A stretch of 64,000 nt of DNA from NCBI RefSeq assembly GCF_963975345.1, contig NZ_CAXBGE010000012.1, forward strand, positions 62,001-126,000, written 5' to 3'. Made by a program: the position numbers and the translations under genes. The notes beneath the pieces were generated by a model that made no database searches, was not told the origin of the DNA, and was given only the letters and a program-made list of their open reading frames with translations. The stretch is from Maricaulis sp963975345. Lineage in GTDB: Bacteria; Pseudomonadota; Alphaproteobacteria; Caulobacterales; Maricaulaceae. This document shows, in pieces, positions 41,483 through 49,365 of the stretch (position 1 is the stretch's first letter; each line of letters begins with the position of its first letter).

Positions 41483-42820
41483 TCAAACGCGGGCGAGGGA
41501 TTCCTCGAAGCGGACGGGTTCGCCGCTGCCGCCGGTCACAAGCTCGCCATCGCGCATCACGATGCGGCCACGAATTATGGTCCCGACCGGCCAGCCGGTA
41601 ACGATGTGGCCGGCAAAGGGTGTCCAGCCGCATTTCGAGGCCGACCAAGCGTCGGTGATTTCGCGTCTGGCCTTCATGTCGACCAGGGTGAAATCGGCAT
41701 CCCAGCCCGCCGCCATGCGGCCCTTGCCGGCAATGCCGAACAGGCGCTGCGCCCCAGCCGAGGTCAGATCGACAAAGCGCTCAATCGTCAGCCGGCCGGC
41801 ATTGACGTGGTCGAGCATGACCGGGACCATTGTTTGCACGCTGGGCATGCCGGACGGGCATTGCGGATAGGGTTTGGCTTTTTCTTCCAGCGTGTGCGGT
41901 GCGTGGTCGGAGCCAAGCAGATCGACAATACCGCGCTGCAGGCCGCGCCAGAGACCGGCGCGGTGATAGGCGTCGCGGATTGGCGGGTTCATCTGGCCGC
42001 GCGAACCGATCCGTTCATAGACGTCCGGCGCCTCAAGCGTCAGGTGCTGCGGTGTCGCCTCGACGGACACATAATCGCGATGGTCGGCGAGAAATTCCAT
42101 CTCCTCGGCCGTCGTCACGTGCAGGACATGGATGCGCTTGCCGGTCTTGCGCGCCAGGCGCACCAGGCGTTTCGTGCTCATCAGGGCTGCTTCCGCATCG
42201 CGGACAATCGGGTGGCTGGTACAATCGCCCGCCACGGCGAGGTGGCGGCGGTCCTGCAGGCGATACTCATCCTCAGAATGGAAGCCGGCCCGGCGGCCGA
42301 TGGCCTGCAGCACGCCCTCGACGCCCTCATCATCGGCAACCAGCAGGGAGCCGGTCGAAGCACCCATGAAGACCTTGACGCCGCAACAGCCCGGCATCCG
42401 TTCCATCTCGGCGAGCGCCTTGGCATTCTCTGACGTCGCACCGGCGTAAAAGGCGTGATCGCAATGCATGCGGCCCTTCGCGCGCTTAAGCTTGTCGCGC
42501 ACCATGTCCGGCGAAGTGGTCGCCGGTTCGGTGTTGGGCATTTCGAACACGGCCGTCACACCGCCGAGCACGGCGGCGAGCGATCCGCTCTGCAGATCCT
42601 CTTTCCATTCCAGACCGGGCTCGCGGAAATGCACATGGGTATCGATCACGCCGGGCAGAACCATCAGACCGGTGCAATCGACCTCCTCGCCCGCCGAGGC
42701 GCCAGAAAGATCACCGATCTCGCTGGTCTTGCCGCCGATAACGCCAACATCGGCGATGCGGCGGCCATCATGATTGACGACTTCGCCGCCACGCAGAATG
42801 AGATCGAAAGTCCGGGTCAT
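41483..42820 (-). CDS. Dihydroorotase-family cyclic amidohydrolase
   Basis: 445 residues from ATG 42820; the longer frame runs into the GT9 gene. Metal ligands: DTHVHFREPG (two histidines), K in GVKVFMGASTG (candidate carbamylated lysine), ILHVTTAEEM, and GSDHAPHTLEEK with the catalytic aspartate. The MNPPIRDAYHR block fits class I dihydroorotases, which close carbamoyl-aspartate to dihydroorotate for pyrimidine synthesis. Allantoinase or hydantoinase activity is a less likely alternative. It follows the GT9 gene by 4 nt. Confidence 0.88.
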   Translation of the reverse strand: MTRTFDLILRGGEVVNHDGRRIADVGVIGGKTSEIGDLSGASAGEEVDCTGLMVLPGVIDTHVHFREPGLEWKEDLQSGSLAAVLGGVTAVFEMPNTEPATTSPDMVRDKLKRAKGRMHCDHAFYAGATSENAKALAEMERMPGCCGVKVFMGASTGSLLVADDEGVEGVLQAIGRRAGFHSEDEYRLQDRRHLAVAGDCTSHPIVRDAEAALMSTKRLVRLARKTGKRIHVLHVTTAEEMEFLADHRDYVSVEATPQHLTLEAPDVYERIGSRGQMNPPIRDAYHRAGLWRGLQRGIVDLLGSDHAPHTLEEKAKPYPQCPSGMPSVQTMVPVMLDHVNAGRLTIERFVDLTSAGAQRLFGIAGKGRMAAGWDADFTLVDMKARREITDAWSASKCGWTPFAGHIVTGWPVGTIIRGRIVMRDGELVTGGSGEPVRFEESLARV

Positions 42821-42824
42821 TTCG

Positions 42825-43775
42825 TCACGTCCTTTGCAATAGCGTTGCAGCTGCCTCATACGCCCCTTCGACCTCAAGATCGAGCAACAGGCTTTCCGGG
42901 TGCTGGCGGCGATCGTCGAATGCCGCATCGATTTCGTCAAATCCGGCTTGACCGCGAACAATGGCACAATGCGTCCCATAGGGCCCGTAGCGGCGCTCAT
43001 CGGAGGGGCCAAACAGACCCAAGGTCGGTGTCTGCATCGCTGCGGCCATGTGCATCAGCCCGCTATCATTGCCGATGAAGAGACGCACACGCTGCAAACA
43101 GGCGGCGACATCCATCAGGCCAAGCTTGCCAGTCAAATCAATCAAGCCGGCATCGGGCAGAGCCGCATGGATCGGCACCGCTGCGGCCTCGTCCCCCGGA
43201 CCGCCAAAAATCACCACCCGCGCCCCGGCCATCGCACCGCCCGGCGCCGTCATCCGTTTGACCAACTCGCCAAAGCGCGCGCCCGGCCAGACCTTGTACG
43301 GCATCGAGGCCGACGGGCAGATCGCCAACACCGGCGCGCCATCGGGCAAGAGCTCGGCAGCCTTGGCCTCGGCGGCGTCGGAGAGATAGATTTTCGGGTC
43401 AGGAACCGTGGCGATCCCCAGCGCACTCGCCGCCTCGGCGACCTTGTGGATCGGGGCGCTGGACTGTTTGAGAATCCGCCGCTCATTCGCCAACAGCGCC
43501 CAGGCCGTTGCCGAACAGCGCAGATCAACCACCAGATCCCAGCTCTGCCCCACCGTCTGGCGCCAGAGATCAAACCAGTGGGCACCGGCTTTCTTCTTGC
43601 TCATCACGATCACGCGCTCAAGCCGGGGCACGGCGGCAAATAGCGGGGCCGCCAAGGGCCCACAGGCAATCGTGAAGCGCGCTTCCGGCCGGGTTTCGAC
43701 GAGATAGCGCAGGACGCCGGAATTGATGATGGCGTCACCGATCCGGGTCGATGTGATCAAAAGGACATGATGCAT
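42825..43775 (-). CDS. Glycosyltransferase family 9 (heptosyltransferase-like)
   Basis: 316 residues from ATG 43775. The N-terminal HHVLLITSTRIGDAIINSGVLRYL matches GT9 (the D of RIGDA is catalytic in heptosyltransferases); the donor-side pieces are VLAICPSASMPYKVWP, FGGPGDE, FIGNDSGLMHMAAAMQTPTLGLFGPSD and RYGPYG. These enzymes add heptose or related sugars to the inner lipopolysaccharide core. Divergent from ygfZ, with start codons only about 65 nt apart. Confidence 0.92.
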   Translation of the reverse strand: MHHVLLITSTRIGDAIINSGVLRYLVETRPEARFTIACGPLAAPLFAAVPRLERVIVMSKKKAGAHWFDLWRQTVGQSWDLVVDLRCSATAWALLANERRILKQSSAPIHKVAEAASALGIATVPDPKIYLSDAAEAKAAELLPDGAPVLAICPSASMPYKVWPGARFGELVKRMTAPGGAMAGARVVIFGGPGDEAAAVPIHAALPDAGLIDLTGKLGLMDVAACLQRVRLFIGNDSGLMHMAAAMQTPTLGLFGPSDERRYGPYGTHCAIVRGQAGFDEIDAAFDDRRQHPESLLLDLEVEGAYEAAATLLQRT

Positions 43776-43839
43776 GCTCGCGCAAATACCCCGCATCACC
43801 CCACTTGGCCAGTCATCAAGGCAATGCGATAGGAGGGGG

Positions 43840-44658
43840 ATGGAAACCTCAGCCCCCCGCATCCACACCGCCCCTGCCCGCACCATCCTGTCCGTCTCCG
43901 GGCCCGAGGCGCGCGCGCTGTTGCAACGGGTCATCACCGCCGATGTCGAAACGCTCGAGCCCGGTCAATGTCGCCCCGGCGCACTCCTGACACCGCAGGG
44001 CAAGCTGGCAGTAGACTTCCTGTTGTTCGCCGATGGGGAAACAGTATGGCTGGACGTACCTAACGCGCCCGCCGAAGCGCTCGCCAAACGCCTGTCGATG
44101 TTCAAGCTGCGCGCCAAGGCCGAGATCGTGATCAATACCGATCTGGCAGCTTTGTGGAGCGAACACCCGTTTGAAGGCTCGGCGGAAGACCCGCGGTTCG
44201 GCGGCACCGTCCATCGCGGTGTCGGCGAGCAGGCGGGCGATACCGTCTCGATCGATGTGCTTGAAATTCTGCACGGAATTCCCGCCTTCGGGCGCGATTA
44301 CGGCGAGGCCGAAATCTTCCCGACCGATGTCAATCTCGACGTCTATGGCGGTATTGGGTGGAAGAAGGGCTGTTTCATCGGCCAAGAGGTCGTCTCCCGC
44401 ATGAAACGCCGCGGCACCATCCGCAAGCGCTCGCTTTCCTTGAGCTTTTCCGGCGACGCCCCAGCGCGCGGCACCCCCGTTTTGGCCGGCACCAGCACGA
44501 TTGGCGAGATCACCTCATCGCACGGCCACGACGCCATCGCCCTGATCCGCCTCGACCGCCTCGAAGCCACCAGCGAGGCCCCACAAGCCGACGGCCAGAC
44601 CTGCCGCATCGACGTCCCAGAAAATTTGCGTCCCGACGCCCCGGCGGGAAAAGTGTGA
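43840..44658 (+). CDS. ygfZ: YgfZ/GcvT-family folate-binding protein
   Basis: 272 residues from ATG 43840 with AGGAGGGG directly upstream. The signature KKGCFIGQEVVSRMKRRG holds the conserved cysteine of YgfZ. The N-terminal ALLTPQGKLAVDFLLF and a C-terminal barrel (RGTPVLAGTSTIGEITSS) complete the aminomethyltransferase-like fold. YgfZ binds tetrahydrofolate and supports assembly or repair of certain iron-sulfur proteins. Confidence 0.94.
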   Translation: METSAPRIHTAPARTILSVSGPEARALLQRVITADVETLEPGQCRPGALLTPQGKLAVDFLLFADGETVWLDVPNAPAEALAKRLSMFKLRAKAEIVINTDLAALWSEHPFEGSAEDPRFGGTVHRGVGEQAGDTVSIDVLEILHGIPAFGRDYGEAEIFPTDVNLDVYGGIGWKKGCFIGQEVVSRMKRRGTIRKRSLSLSFSGDAPARGTPVLAGTSTIGEITSSHGHDAIALIRLDRLEATSEAPQADGQTCRIDVPENLRPDAPAGKV

Positions 44659-44778
44659 TTTGTTAGCAGCGTTGGCGCTGGATGACCTGGGCGATCAGTT
44701 CAAACACACCAAATTGACCGCAAGCCCAACCAGGCTTGACCAGCGGCGCCCATCGTCCATGTCCGTCCCCGAGCAGGA

Positions 44779-45357
44779 TCAACGCCGAACCATGGCGCTC
44801 ACGACCGCATGCCTCGGGCAGGAAATTTCGTGGTCATTGACCAGCCCAACCGCCTCCATAAAAGCGTACACAATCACCGGTCCGACAAATTTGAATCCGC
44901 GTTTCTTGAGGTCCTTGGAAAGTGCCTGACTGACGGGTGTCTGGGTCGGCAAACCGGACAGTTCGGTGAAGGCGTTCTGTACCGGGACGCCCTCGACATA
45001 GCCCCAGAGATAGTCCGAGAAGTCCTCGCCGCGATCACGCATATCCAGATAGGCTTGGGCGTTCGTGATCGCCGCTTCAACTTTCAGCTTGGAGCGAATA
45101 ATGCCGGGATCGGCGAGCAGGCGCGCGCGGTCGGCATCGGTATAACGGGCAATGATATCCGGGTCGAAACCGTGGAAGGCCGCGCGCATCGTCTCGCGCT
45201 TGCGCAATATGGTGATCCAGGCGAGGCCAGCTTGGAAACCATCCAGCATCAGTTTTTCCCACAACGCCCGGCTATCATATTCCGGCACACCCCACTCGGT
45301 GTCGTGATACTCGGCATAGATTGGATCGGGGCTGTTGACCCAGGCGCAGCGTTGCAT
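44779..45357 (-). CDS. tag: DNA-3-methyladenine glycosylase I
   Basis: 192 residues from ATG 45357. The family pattern is clear: RCAWVNSPDPIYAEYHDTEWG with the zinc-site cysteine and a histidine, then ALWEKLMLDGFQAGLAWITIL, RERARLLAD-like DRARLLADPGIIRSKLKVEA, and the late GFKFVGPVIVYAFMEAVGLVNDH holding the remaining zinc ligands. It removes 3-methyladenine from alkylated DNA. Confidence 0.96.
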   Translation of the reverse strand: MQRCAWVNSPDPIYAEYHDTEWGVPEYDSRALWEKLMLDGFQAGLAWITILRKRETMRAAFHGFDPDIIARYTDADRARLLADPGIIRSKLKVEAAITNAQAYLDMRDRGEDFSDYLWGYVEGVPVQNAFTELSGLPTQTPVSQALSKDLKKRGFKFVGPVIVYAFMEAVGLVNDHEISCPRHAVVSAMVRR

Positions 45358-45509
45358 GATGTCCGGACGTCCTTTTTTTTTCTGTGGCGCACTGCATCGG
45401 GAATCGACGCGTGCGCCGCGCCAGAATATGTGCGCCCCGAACACCACTCCAGAATCTGCCGCAGCGTGAACGAAATTCATTCTGACACAGCGGCCAGTCT
45501 TCGCAAAAG

Positions 45510-45537
45510 TGAGGGGGACTCACATCTCGAGCGTAGC
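45510..45537 (+). promoter_or_regulatory. ECF-type promoter motif P1 (DUF5676 gene)
   Basis: TGAGGG (45510-45515), 16 nt, CGTAGC (45532-45537), then 30 nt to ATG 45568. One of five sites with the same two boxes and the same spacing in the metal region. Confidence 0.7.
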
Positions 45538-45567
45538 TATTGTGTGCAAGGATGAGAGGATCGTGAA

Positions 45568-45837
45568 ATGAGTGCGCAATCATCACCGCAGGGGCCGCGC
45601 ATTGTGCCGCTAGGCCTAACGCTGTCCAGCTTCCTGCTGGTCACCTATCTGCTCTGTATAATCCTCGGCCTGATCGCGCCGGAACGGTTTCACATGCACC
45701 AAGCTTGGGCTCCGCTTCTGCCCGGCTTCGAGTGGCTGACACCGCAAGGGGCCCTGTTCGGTGCCATCGGCTCATATCTCTACGGCTGGTACATAGCGGT
45801 CCTGTACGTTCCGCTCCACCGGCTGTTTCATCGCTGA
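45568..45837 (+). CDS. DUF5676 family membrane protein
   Basis: 89 residues with two membrane helices (LGLTLSSFLLVTYLLCIILGLI and ALFGAIGSYLYGWYIAVLYVPL) and the block PERFHMHQAWAPLLPGFEWLT between them. Small proteins of this family are repeatedly found in heavy-metal resistance clusters; the role is unknown. GAGGATCG precedes the ATG, and promoter motif P1 lies 30 nt upstream, which places it in the local ECF regulon by inference. Confidence 0.85.
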   Translation: MSAQSSPQGPRIVPLGLTLSSFLLVTYLLCIILGLIAPERFHMHQAWAPLLPGFEWLTPQGALFGAIGSYLYGWYIAVLYVPLHRLFHR

Positions 45838-45925
45838 CTGGCCGCAGTCGGGAAGGTTCGAGGCTGATAGATTAAGGGCGGCACGGGTCGCGCCAGCACC
45901 GCCCTCAGGAATCGAATTGGCCAGC

Positions 45926-46312
45926 CTAGTGCGGCTGGGAATCCTCGCCGTGCTCGTGTCCGGCCTCATCCTCGCTCGTGGCAGGCTCATGCTGATACAT
46001 CGCGCCGGCATGGTCGTGACCCATCGCGTCGGCATCCTCGCCATGGGCTTCTTCCATCATGGCATGGCACTGTGTCATGCGTTCGCGCATCGCATCGGAC
46101 ATGCCGGCCATGGCCGGCGCATCAGTGGCGGTGTCGGCGGTGGCGCCGCCCTCCATCATTTGATGATGCATGGCCCGGCAATCTTCCATCGTTGGGGCGG
46201 AGCTGGCCGACTCCTCGTTCATGGCGCCGTGGTCATGCTCCTGAGCCCAGGCGCTACCACCCAGCACACCCAGGCTGGCTGAGGCAATTAACGTCAAGAT
46301 GATCGGCTTCAT
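45926..46312 (-). CDS. Secreted His/Met-rich protein, probable metal buffer
   Basis: 128 residues from ATG 46312. Signal peptide ends at GGSAWAQ. The mature protein has about a dozen histidines and a dozen methionines in clusters such as EHDHGAM, CRAMHHQMMEGG, MRERMTQCHAMMEE, GHDHAGAMYQHE and AGHEHGED, plus two cysteines. Such composition suits binding of Cu(I)/Cu(II), Ag(I) or Ni(II) in the periplasm. No family recognised. It is the gene next downstream of the ECF sigma gene and has its own motif P2. Confidence 0.8.
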   Translation of the reverse strand: MKPIILTLIASASLGVLGGSAWAQEHDHGAMNEESASSAPTMEDCRAMHHQMMEGGATADTATDAPAMAGMSDAMRERMTQCHAMMEEAHGEDADAMGHDHAGAMYQHEPATSEDEAGHEHGEDSQPH

Positions 46313-46383
46313 GGTTTCTCTCCTTGGATCAAATATGGCTTGCCCTGTCGTGACAACTTCAAGGCCGCTCACACGATGATAGG

Positions 46384-46411
46384 TTTACGTTTGAAACCAT
46401 CTCAGCCCTCA
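46384..46411 (-). promoter_or_regulatory. ECF-type promoter motif P2 (His/Met-rich gene)
   Basis: On the minus strand TGAGGG (46411-46406), 16 nt, CGTAAA (46389-46384), 71 nt before ATG 46312. The -35 box lies at the very end of the sigma factor gene: its stop codon (46404-46402) is within the spacer. Confidence 0.65.
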
Positions 46412-46974
46412 CGCGAGAGCTGCTCCTTTAGAGCCTTGCGGGCGCGATAGATGCGCACTTCCACCGCTTTGGTCGACAAGGACATTACCGCGCCGATCTC
46501 CTCATGCGACAAGCCCTCGATGGCGGAAAGCAGCAAGGGGGTTCGAAGCCCCTCAGGGAGGGCCCGGATCAAGAGCTCGACTTGTGACAGCGCCTCCCGA
46601 TCCGCGACTTCACGCTCTGGATCCGGTGTTGGCGAGGCCATCCGGTCCAACTGGTCGTCAATGCCGATCCAGCGCAGCGCGACGCGGCGGCGGTGATGGT
46701 CGCGCGCCTTGTTTCTGGCAATGACAAAGGCCCACGCCAGAAAGGGGCGTCCGGTATCGAAGCGGTGGAGAGACCGGAACAGCGCGACAAATGTCTCTTG
46801 GGCGACATCAGAGGCATCGGCGCGATCGTGAATCTGGTGCGAGAGAAAGCGAAAAATCGAGTCCTGATGGCGGCAGATCAACTGGCCGAAGGCCGGCTCG
46901 TTGCCGGATCGGGCCCGGATCACCAGCTCGGCATCGCTCGGCACCGCATCATCGCGGCTTTCAGTCCGCGGCAT
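46402..46974 (-). CDS. ECF RNA polymerase sigma factor, CnrH-like
   Basis: 190 residues. Region 2 (about residues 25-95): FGQLICRHQDSIFRFLSHQI, DASDVAQETFVALFRSLHRF and FLAWAFVIARNKARDHHRRR. Region 4 (about 130-185): LPEGLRTPLLLSAIEGLSHEEIG and LSTKAVEVRIYRARKALKEQL. It overlaps the sensor gene by 14 bp. The order anti-sigma, sensor, sigma equals cnrYXH of Cupriavidus. By inference it is held at the membrane by the CnrY-like protein, released when metal reaches the sensor, and recognises TGAGGG-N16-CGTAAN, including the site before its own operon. Confidence 0.93.
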   Translation of the reverse strand: MPRTESRDDAVPSDAELVIRARSGNEPAFGQLICRHQDSIFRFLSHQIHDRADASDVAQETFVALFRSLHRFDTGRPFLAWAFVIARNKARDHHRRRVALRWIGIDDQLDRMASPTPDPEREVADREALSQVELLIRALPEGLRTPLLLSAIEGLSHEEIGAVMSLSTKAVEVRIYRARKALKEQLSREG

Positions 46975-47392
46975 CTAGCGCTCGCGCCAAATGCCGGTCG
47001 AACTCGACGCGTTGGTCGGGGTCGAGTTCGGCGCGCATGGCCAGGATGTGGCTCAGGGTTTCCAATTGTAAATCACCCATCGCCTGATGAATGTCCGCCG
47101 CAGCGCGCGTGACGTCAGCGGAGAGCGCCTGATCTCGCAGCAAGGTTTCGGCGAGAACGTGGCGCGCGCTGCTCATTCGGGCTTCGTCATTGGCGCGTTG
47201 AGTCGCAAACTCGCGTTCCAGCATGGCAATCGCCGCTTCCTGGTGTTGGGTCAGGACGAGGTCTTCATGCACGAGGTCATGGAAATTGGTCTCGACTGCG
47301 GGGCCACCCGCGAGGAAGGTCAACCCCAGCCAAACACCGAGGAAGCCGCCCAACAGACCCAGAACTGTTGCGACAAGTCCGGTGCGAAGCAT
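46961..47392 (-). CDS. CnrX-like periplasmic metal sensor
   Basis: 143 residues: one N-terminal membrane helix (LVATVLGLLGGFLGVWLGLTFLAGG) and a helical periplasmic hairpin domain. In Cupriavidus CnrX the Ni/Co site is formed by His42, His46, Glu63, His119 and Met123. Here the same residues occur at His38, His42, Glu59, His115 and Met119, each shifted by exactly four (FHDLVHEDL, AMLEREF, LSHILAMR). All ligands are thus conserved. It overlaps the anti-sigma gene by one base and the sigma gene by 14. Ligand identity favours Ni(II)/Co(II), but neighbours point to copper. Confidence 0.88.
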   Translation of the reverse strand: MLRTGLVATVLGLLGGFLGVWLGLTFLAGGPAVETNFHDLVHEDLVLTQHQEAAIAMLEREFATQRANDEARMSSARHVLAETLLRDQALSADVTRAAADIHQAMGDLQLETLSHILAMRAELDPDQRVEFDRHLARALDAAD

Positions 47393-47712
47393 CAGTGCCG
47401 GTCCTCCCGTGGATCAAGTTTCGAGGCTATCAAATAGGACGAGTTCGCCCGAAATACATCCAATTCATCATGCACGTGCGGTGCCGATATCGCGGCCCCC
47501 GAAATGCCGCCAATCACCAGCGCCAGTGCCGCAGGCGCCGCCCGCCAAGCGATCGCGGGCGCCAGTATGCTCCAGCTGGCCGTCAGGCGTTGCAGCCCGT
47601 TCGCATTCCGCCGGATCCTGTCCCAGACCCCGGCTTCGAACGCGCCCGTTTGCTCCAGCGCGGGCTTGTCTTTCAGCCCACGAAGGAGCCGGTCGAGATC
47701 ATTGTCATCCAT
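47392..47712 (-). CDS. CnrY-like membrane anti-sigma factor
   Basis: 106 residues. A cytoplasmic N-terminus of about 55 residues with two amphipathic stretches (DDNDLDRLLRGLKDKPALEQ and FEAGVWDRIRRNANGLQRL) would clasp the sigma factor; one membrane helix follows (AAPALALVIGGISGAAIS) and then a short periplasmic tail with HVHDELDVF. This matches the size and topology of CnrY. Sequence similarity to known anti-sigmas is weak, so the call rests on topology and on its place directly before the CnrX-like and ECF genes. Confidence 0.75.
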   Translation of the reverse strand: MDDNDLDRLLRGLKDKPALEQTGAFEAGVWDRIRRNANGLQRLTASWSILAPAIAWRAAPAALALVIGGISGAAISAPHVHDELDVFRANSSYLIASKLDPREDRH

Positions 47713-47726
47713 GAGACACCCTTTCT

Positions 47727-48173
47727 TCAGGAGGTGTGCAGATGCCGGATGCGCCAGCCGGCCTCCGTGCGGGTCAACACCGCTGTGCCGTGACCGTCGC
47801 GCGTGCGTTCTTCACCGCGCATCGTATATTCCATACGAATATCGAAGGTCGCGACCGCCAGGTCATGATCCACCTCAACCGAATAGCCCGACCAGTCATA
47901 GACTTGGAAGCTGACGTCCTCGGAGGCGAACTCCGGCGCAAGATGATGGTCGCGATAATCAGCCCAACCAATATTGACACCTGAGCCCTCGAATATCGTG
48001 AAGACGTCGCCCTCGGCGAGAACCCAGTCCTGCGCCGCCATAACGTCCTCATCGGCCAGTGCGATTGAATAGGATTCAAGCACGGCACTGATGTCTGCCG
48101 GTTCATCGGCCGAAGCGATTCCGGCACTGAACAAGACGACCGCACTGGCTGCCAAGATTTTATACGTGTTCAT
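47727..48173 (-). CDS. Periplasmic NTF2/SnoaL-like protein
   Basis: 148 residues from ATG 48173, overlapping the DUF2231 stop by four bases. Signal peptide MNTYKILAASAVVLFSAGIASA. The body is an NTF2-like cone fold: ADISAVLESYSIALADEDVMAAQDWV, then GWADYRDHHLAPEFA and the closing GHGTAVLTRTEAGWRIRHLHTS. Such proteins are catalytic or binding; its role here is unknown. It is co-transcribed with the His-rich membrane protein and the anti-sigma/sensor/sigma genes. Confidence 0.82.
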   Translation of the reverse strand: MNTYKILAASAVVLFSAGIASADEPADISAVLESYSIALADEDVMAAQDWVLAEGDVFTIFEGSGVNIGWADYRDHHLAPEFASEDVSFQVYDWSGYSVEVDHDLAVATFDIRMEYTMRGEERTRDGHGTAVLTRTEAGWRIRHLHTS

Positions 48174-49018
48174 GATCCCATTCCCATCAAATGGTTCATG
48201 CCGCCATGCGCCAGTGAACCGCCAAGAAAACCATTGATTGCCACCGCTGCTGCAGCCGCAAACAGGCTCAAATTCATCACGAAACCTGAAAGCCCGCTTG
48301 CGCTCTTCCGGTGCCACTCTACGGCCGCCACAACGCCAAACAGTCCCACCGCCAGCGATGAACCGATCCAGCGATGCGCCAGCATGATACCGGCCTCGTC
48401 GCTCGCCATCGGTCCGGCATGGGCCCAGCCTAACAGGCCGGCAGCCAAGCCGCCAAGCGCGCCGGTCCAGACCAGAAACCGAACCGTGTCGGCATTGGTG
48501 ACGCGCACACCAGCCAGATTGAGCGCTTGGGCCAATGCAGCCGCCAGGATCAGGGCGATCGGGAAATGCACCAGGAGCGGATGGTAGACACCCAAGCTTT
48601 CTATCGATTTTTCAAGCGGCGTATTGGCACCATTATCACCCCAGTGACTATGCCCGGCGCCGCCGTGATGGCCTTCCTCGCCTTCACCACCATGCTCGTG
48701 CGGCAGGGCCTCGTCATGATGGTCCTCAGCCGCCTCGGCACCATGCTCATGCGGCACGGCCTCGTCATGATGGCCAGCGGCAGGAGTTACGCTACCCGGC
48801 TGGTGCGCAGAGGCCGCGTCGTGATCATGCGGCGCAACGAGGTCATGGTGCGACGCATCAACCTCCGCTTCGGGGATTTGTTCCGGTGCAGCGACCGCCT
48901 CGGCGGCAGTCGCGGCGCCTGCGTGTTCCTCGGGCGGGTGCGCCCATGCCGGTTCAGTTGCTGCCAACGCCAAACTGGCTGTTGCCAAGCTCAACATCAA
49001 AACGCGTATTGCGGACAT
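48170..49018 (-). CDS. His-rich exported DUF2231 membrane protein
   Basis: 282 residues. A signal peptide (to TEPAWA) is followed by about 105 residues with more than 20 histidines in repeated units of the kind GHHDEAVPHEHG and DHHDEALPHEHG, and then a four-helix DUF2231 domain beginning YHPLLVHFPIALILAAALAQ, with further histidines in AHRWIG and the C-terminal HGGMNHLMGMGS. The periplasmic repeats look like a metal sponge feeding or protecting a membrane domain. It is the first gene of the operon that ends with the sigma factor; promoter motif P3 lies 29 nt upstream. Confidence 0.85.
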   Translation of the reverse strand: MSAIRVLMLSLATASLALAATEPAWAHPPEEHAGAATAAEAVAAPEQIPEAEVDASHHDLVAPHDHDAASAHQPGSVTPAAGHHDEAVPHEHGAEAAEDHHDEALPHEHGGEGEEGHHGGAGHSHWGDNGANTPLEKSIESLGVYHPLLVHFPIALILAAALAQALNLAGVRVTNADTVRFLVWTGALGGLAAGLLGWAHAGPMASDEAGIMLAHRWIGSSLAVGLFGVVAAVEWHRKSASGLSGFVMNLSLFAAAAAVAINGFLGGSLAHGGMNHLMGMGS

Positions 49019-49047
49019 GATCCATTCCTCCAGAAGATCGCGGGGGT

Positions 49048-49075
49048 ATTACGCGCCATTTCGCCGCACCCCTCA
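49048..49075 (-). promoter_or_regulatory. ECF-type promoter motif P3 (operon containing the sigma gene)
   Basis: On the minus strand TGAGGG (49075-49070), 16 nt, CGTAAT (49053-49048), 29 nt before ATG 49018. This would make the sigma factor autoregulated. Confidence 0.75.
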
Positions 49076-49310
49076 AGATGAGCGCAGCAGAGTCAGCTCA
49101 GCCGAACAACACTCAGGCCAGCCAGTCCCACGGCAGGGTCCAGCCACCCCGGCATGATCAACCAAAATGTTGTCAGGGGATGTCTTGCCTGCGGTTAGAC
49201 TCATCGACCGACCCGCTTCCAGCCAAGGCCGGGCGTCTCGCATAGACCCCGCCGAAAAACCGAATCGGGTTGATATGGGCTGGAGCAATTTCAGCGCGTC
49301 GGTCTCATGA

Positions 49311-49338
49311 TGAGGGGACAAGCGGTTGGCTGCGTAAC
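49311..49338 (+). promoter_or_regulatory. ECF-type promoter motif P4 (acyltransferase gene)
   Basis: TGAGGG (49311-49316), 16 nt, CGTAAC (49333-49338). The predicted start of transcription near 49345 lies downstream of the only canonical start codon (TTG 49270) of the acyltransferase frame. Confidence 0.7.
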
Positions 49339-49365
49339 ACAAGAGATATCCTGGAGGACCGGTCG

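Larger units (their letters stand above)
49019..49365. other. Divergent control region, His-rich operon versus acyltransferase
   Basis: It carries promoter motif P3 for the minus-strand operon at one end and P4 for the plus-strand acyltransferase at the other. Between them (about 49080-49300) no gene or strong repeat was seen. Confidence 0.6.

Noticed and set aside
45875..45905. AGGGCGG/CCGCCCT inverted repeat between the DUF5676 and His/Met-rich genes
   Set aside because: 17-nt loop and no T run on either strand; too weak to call a terminator.
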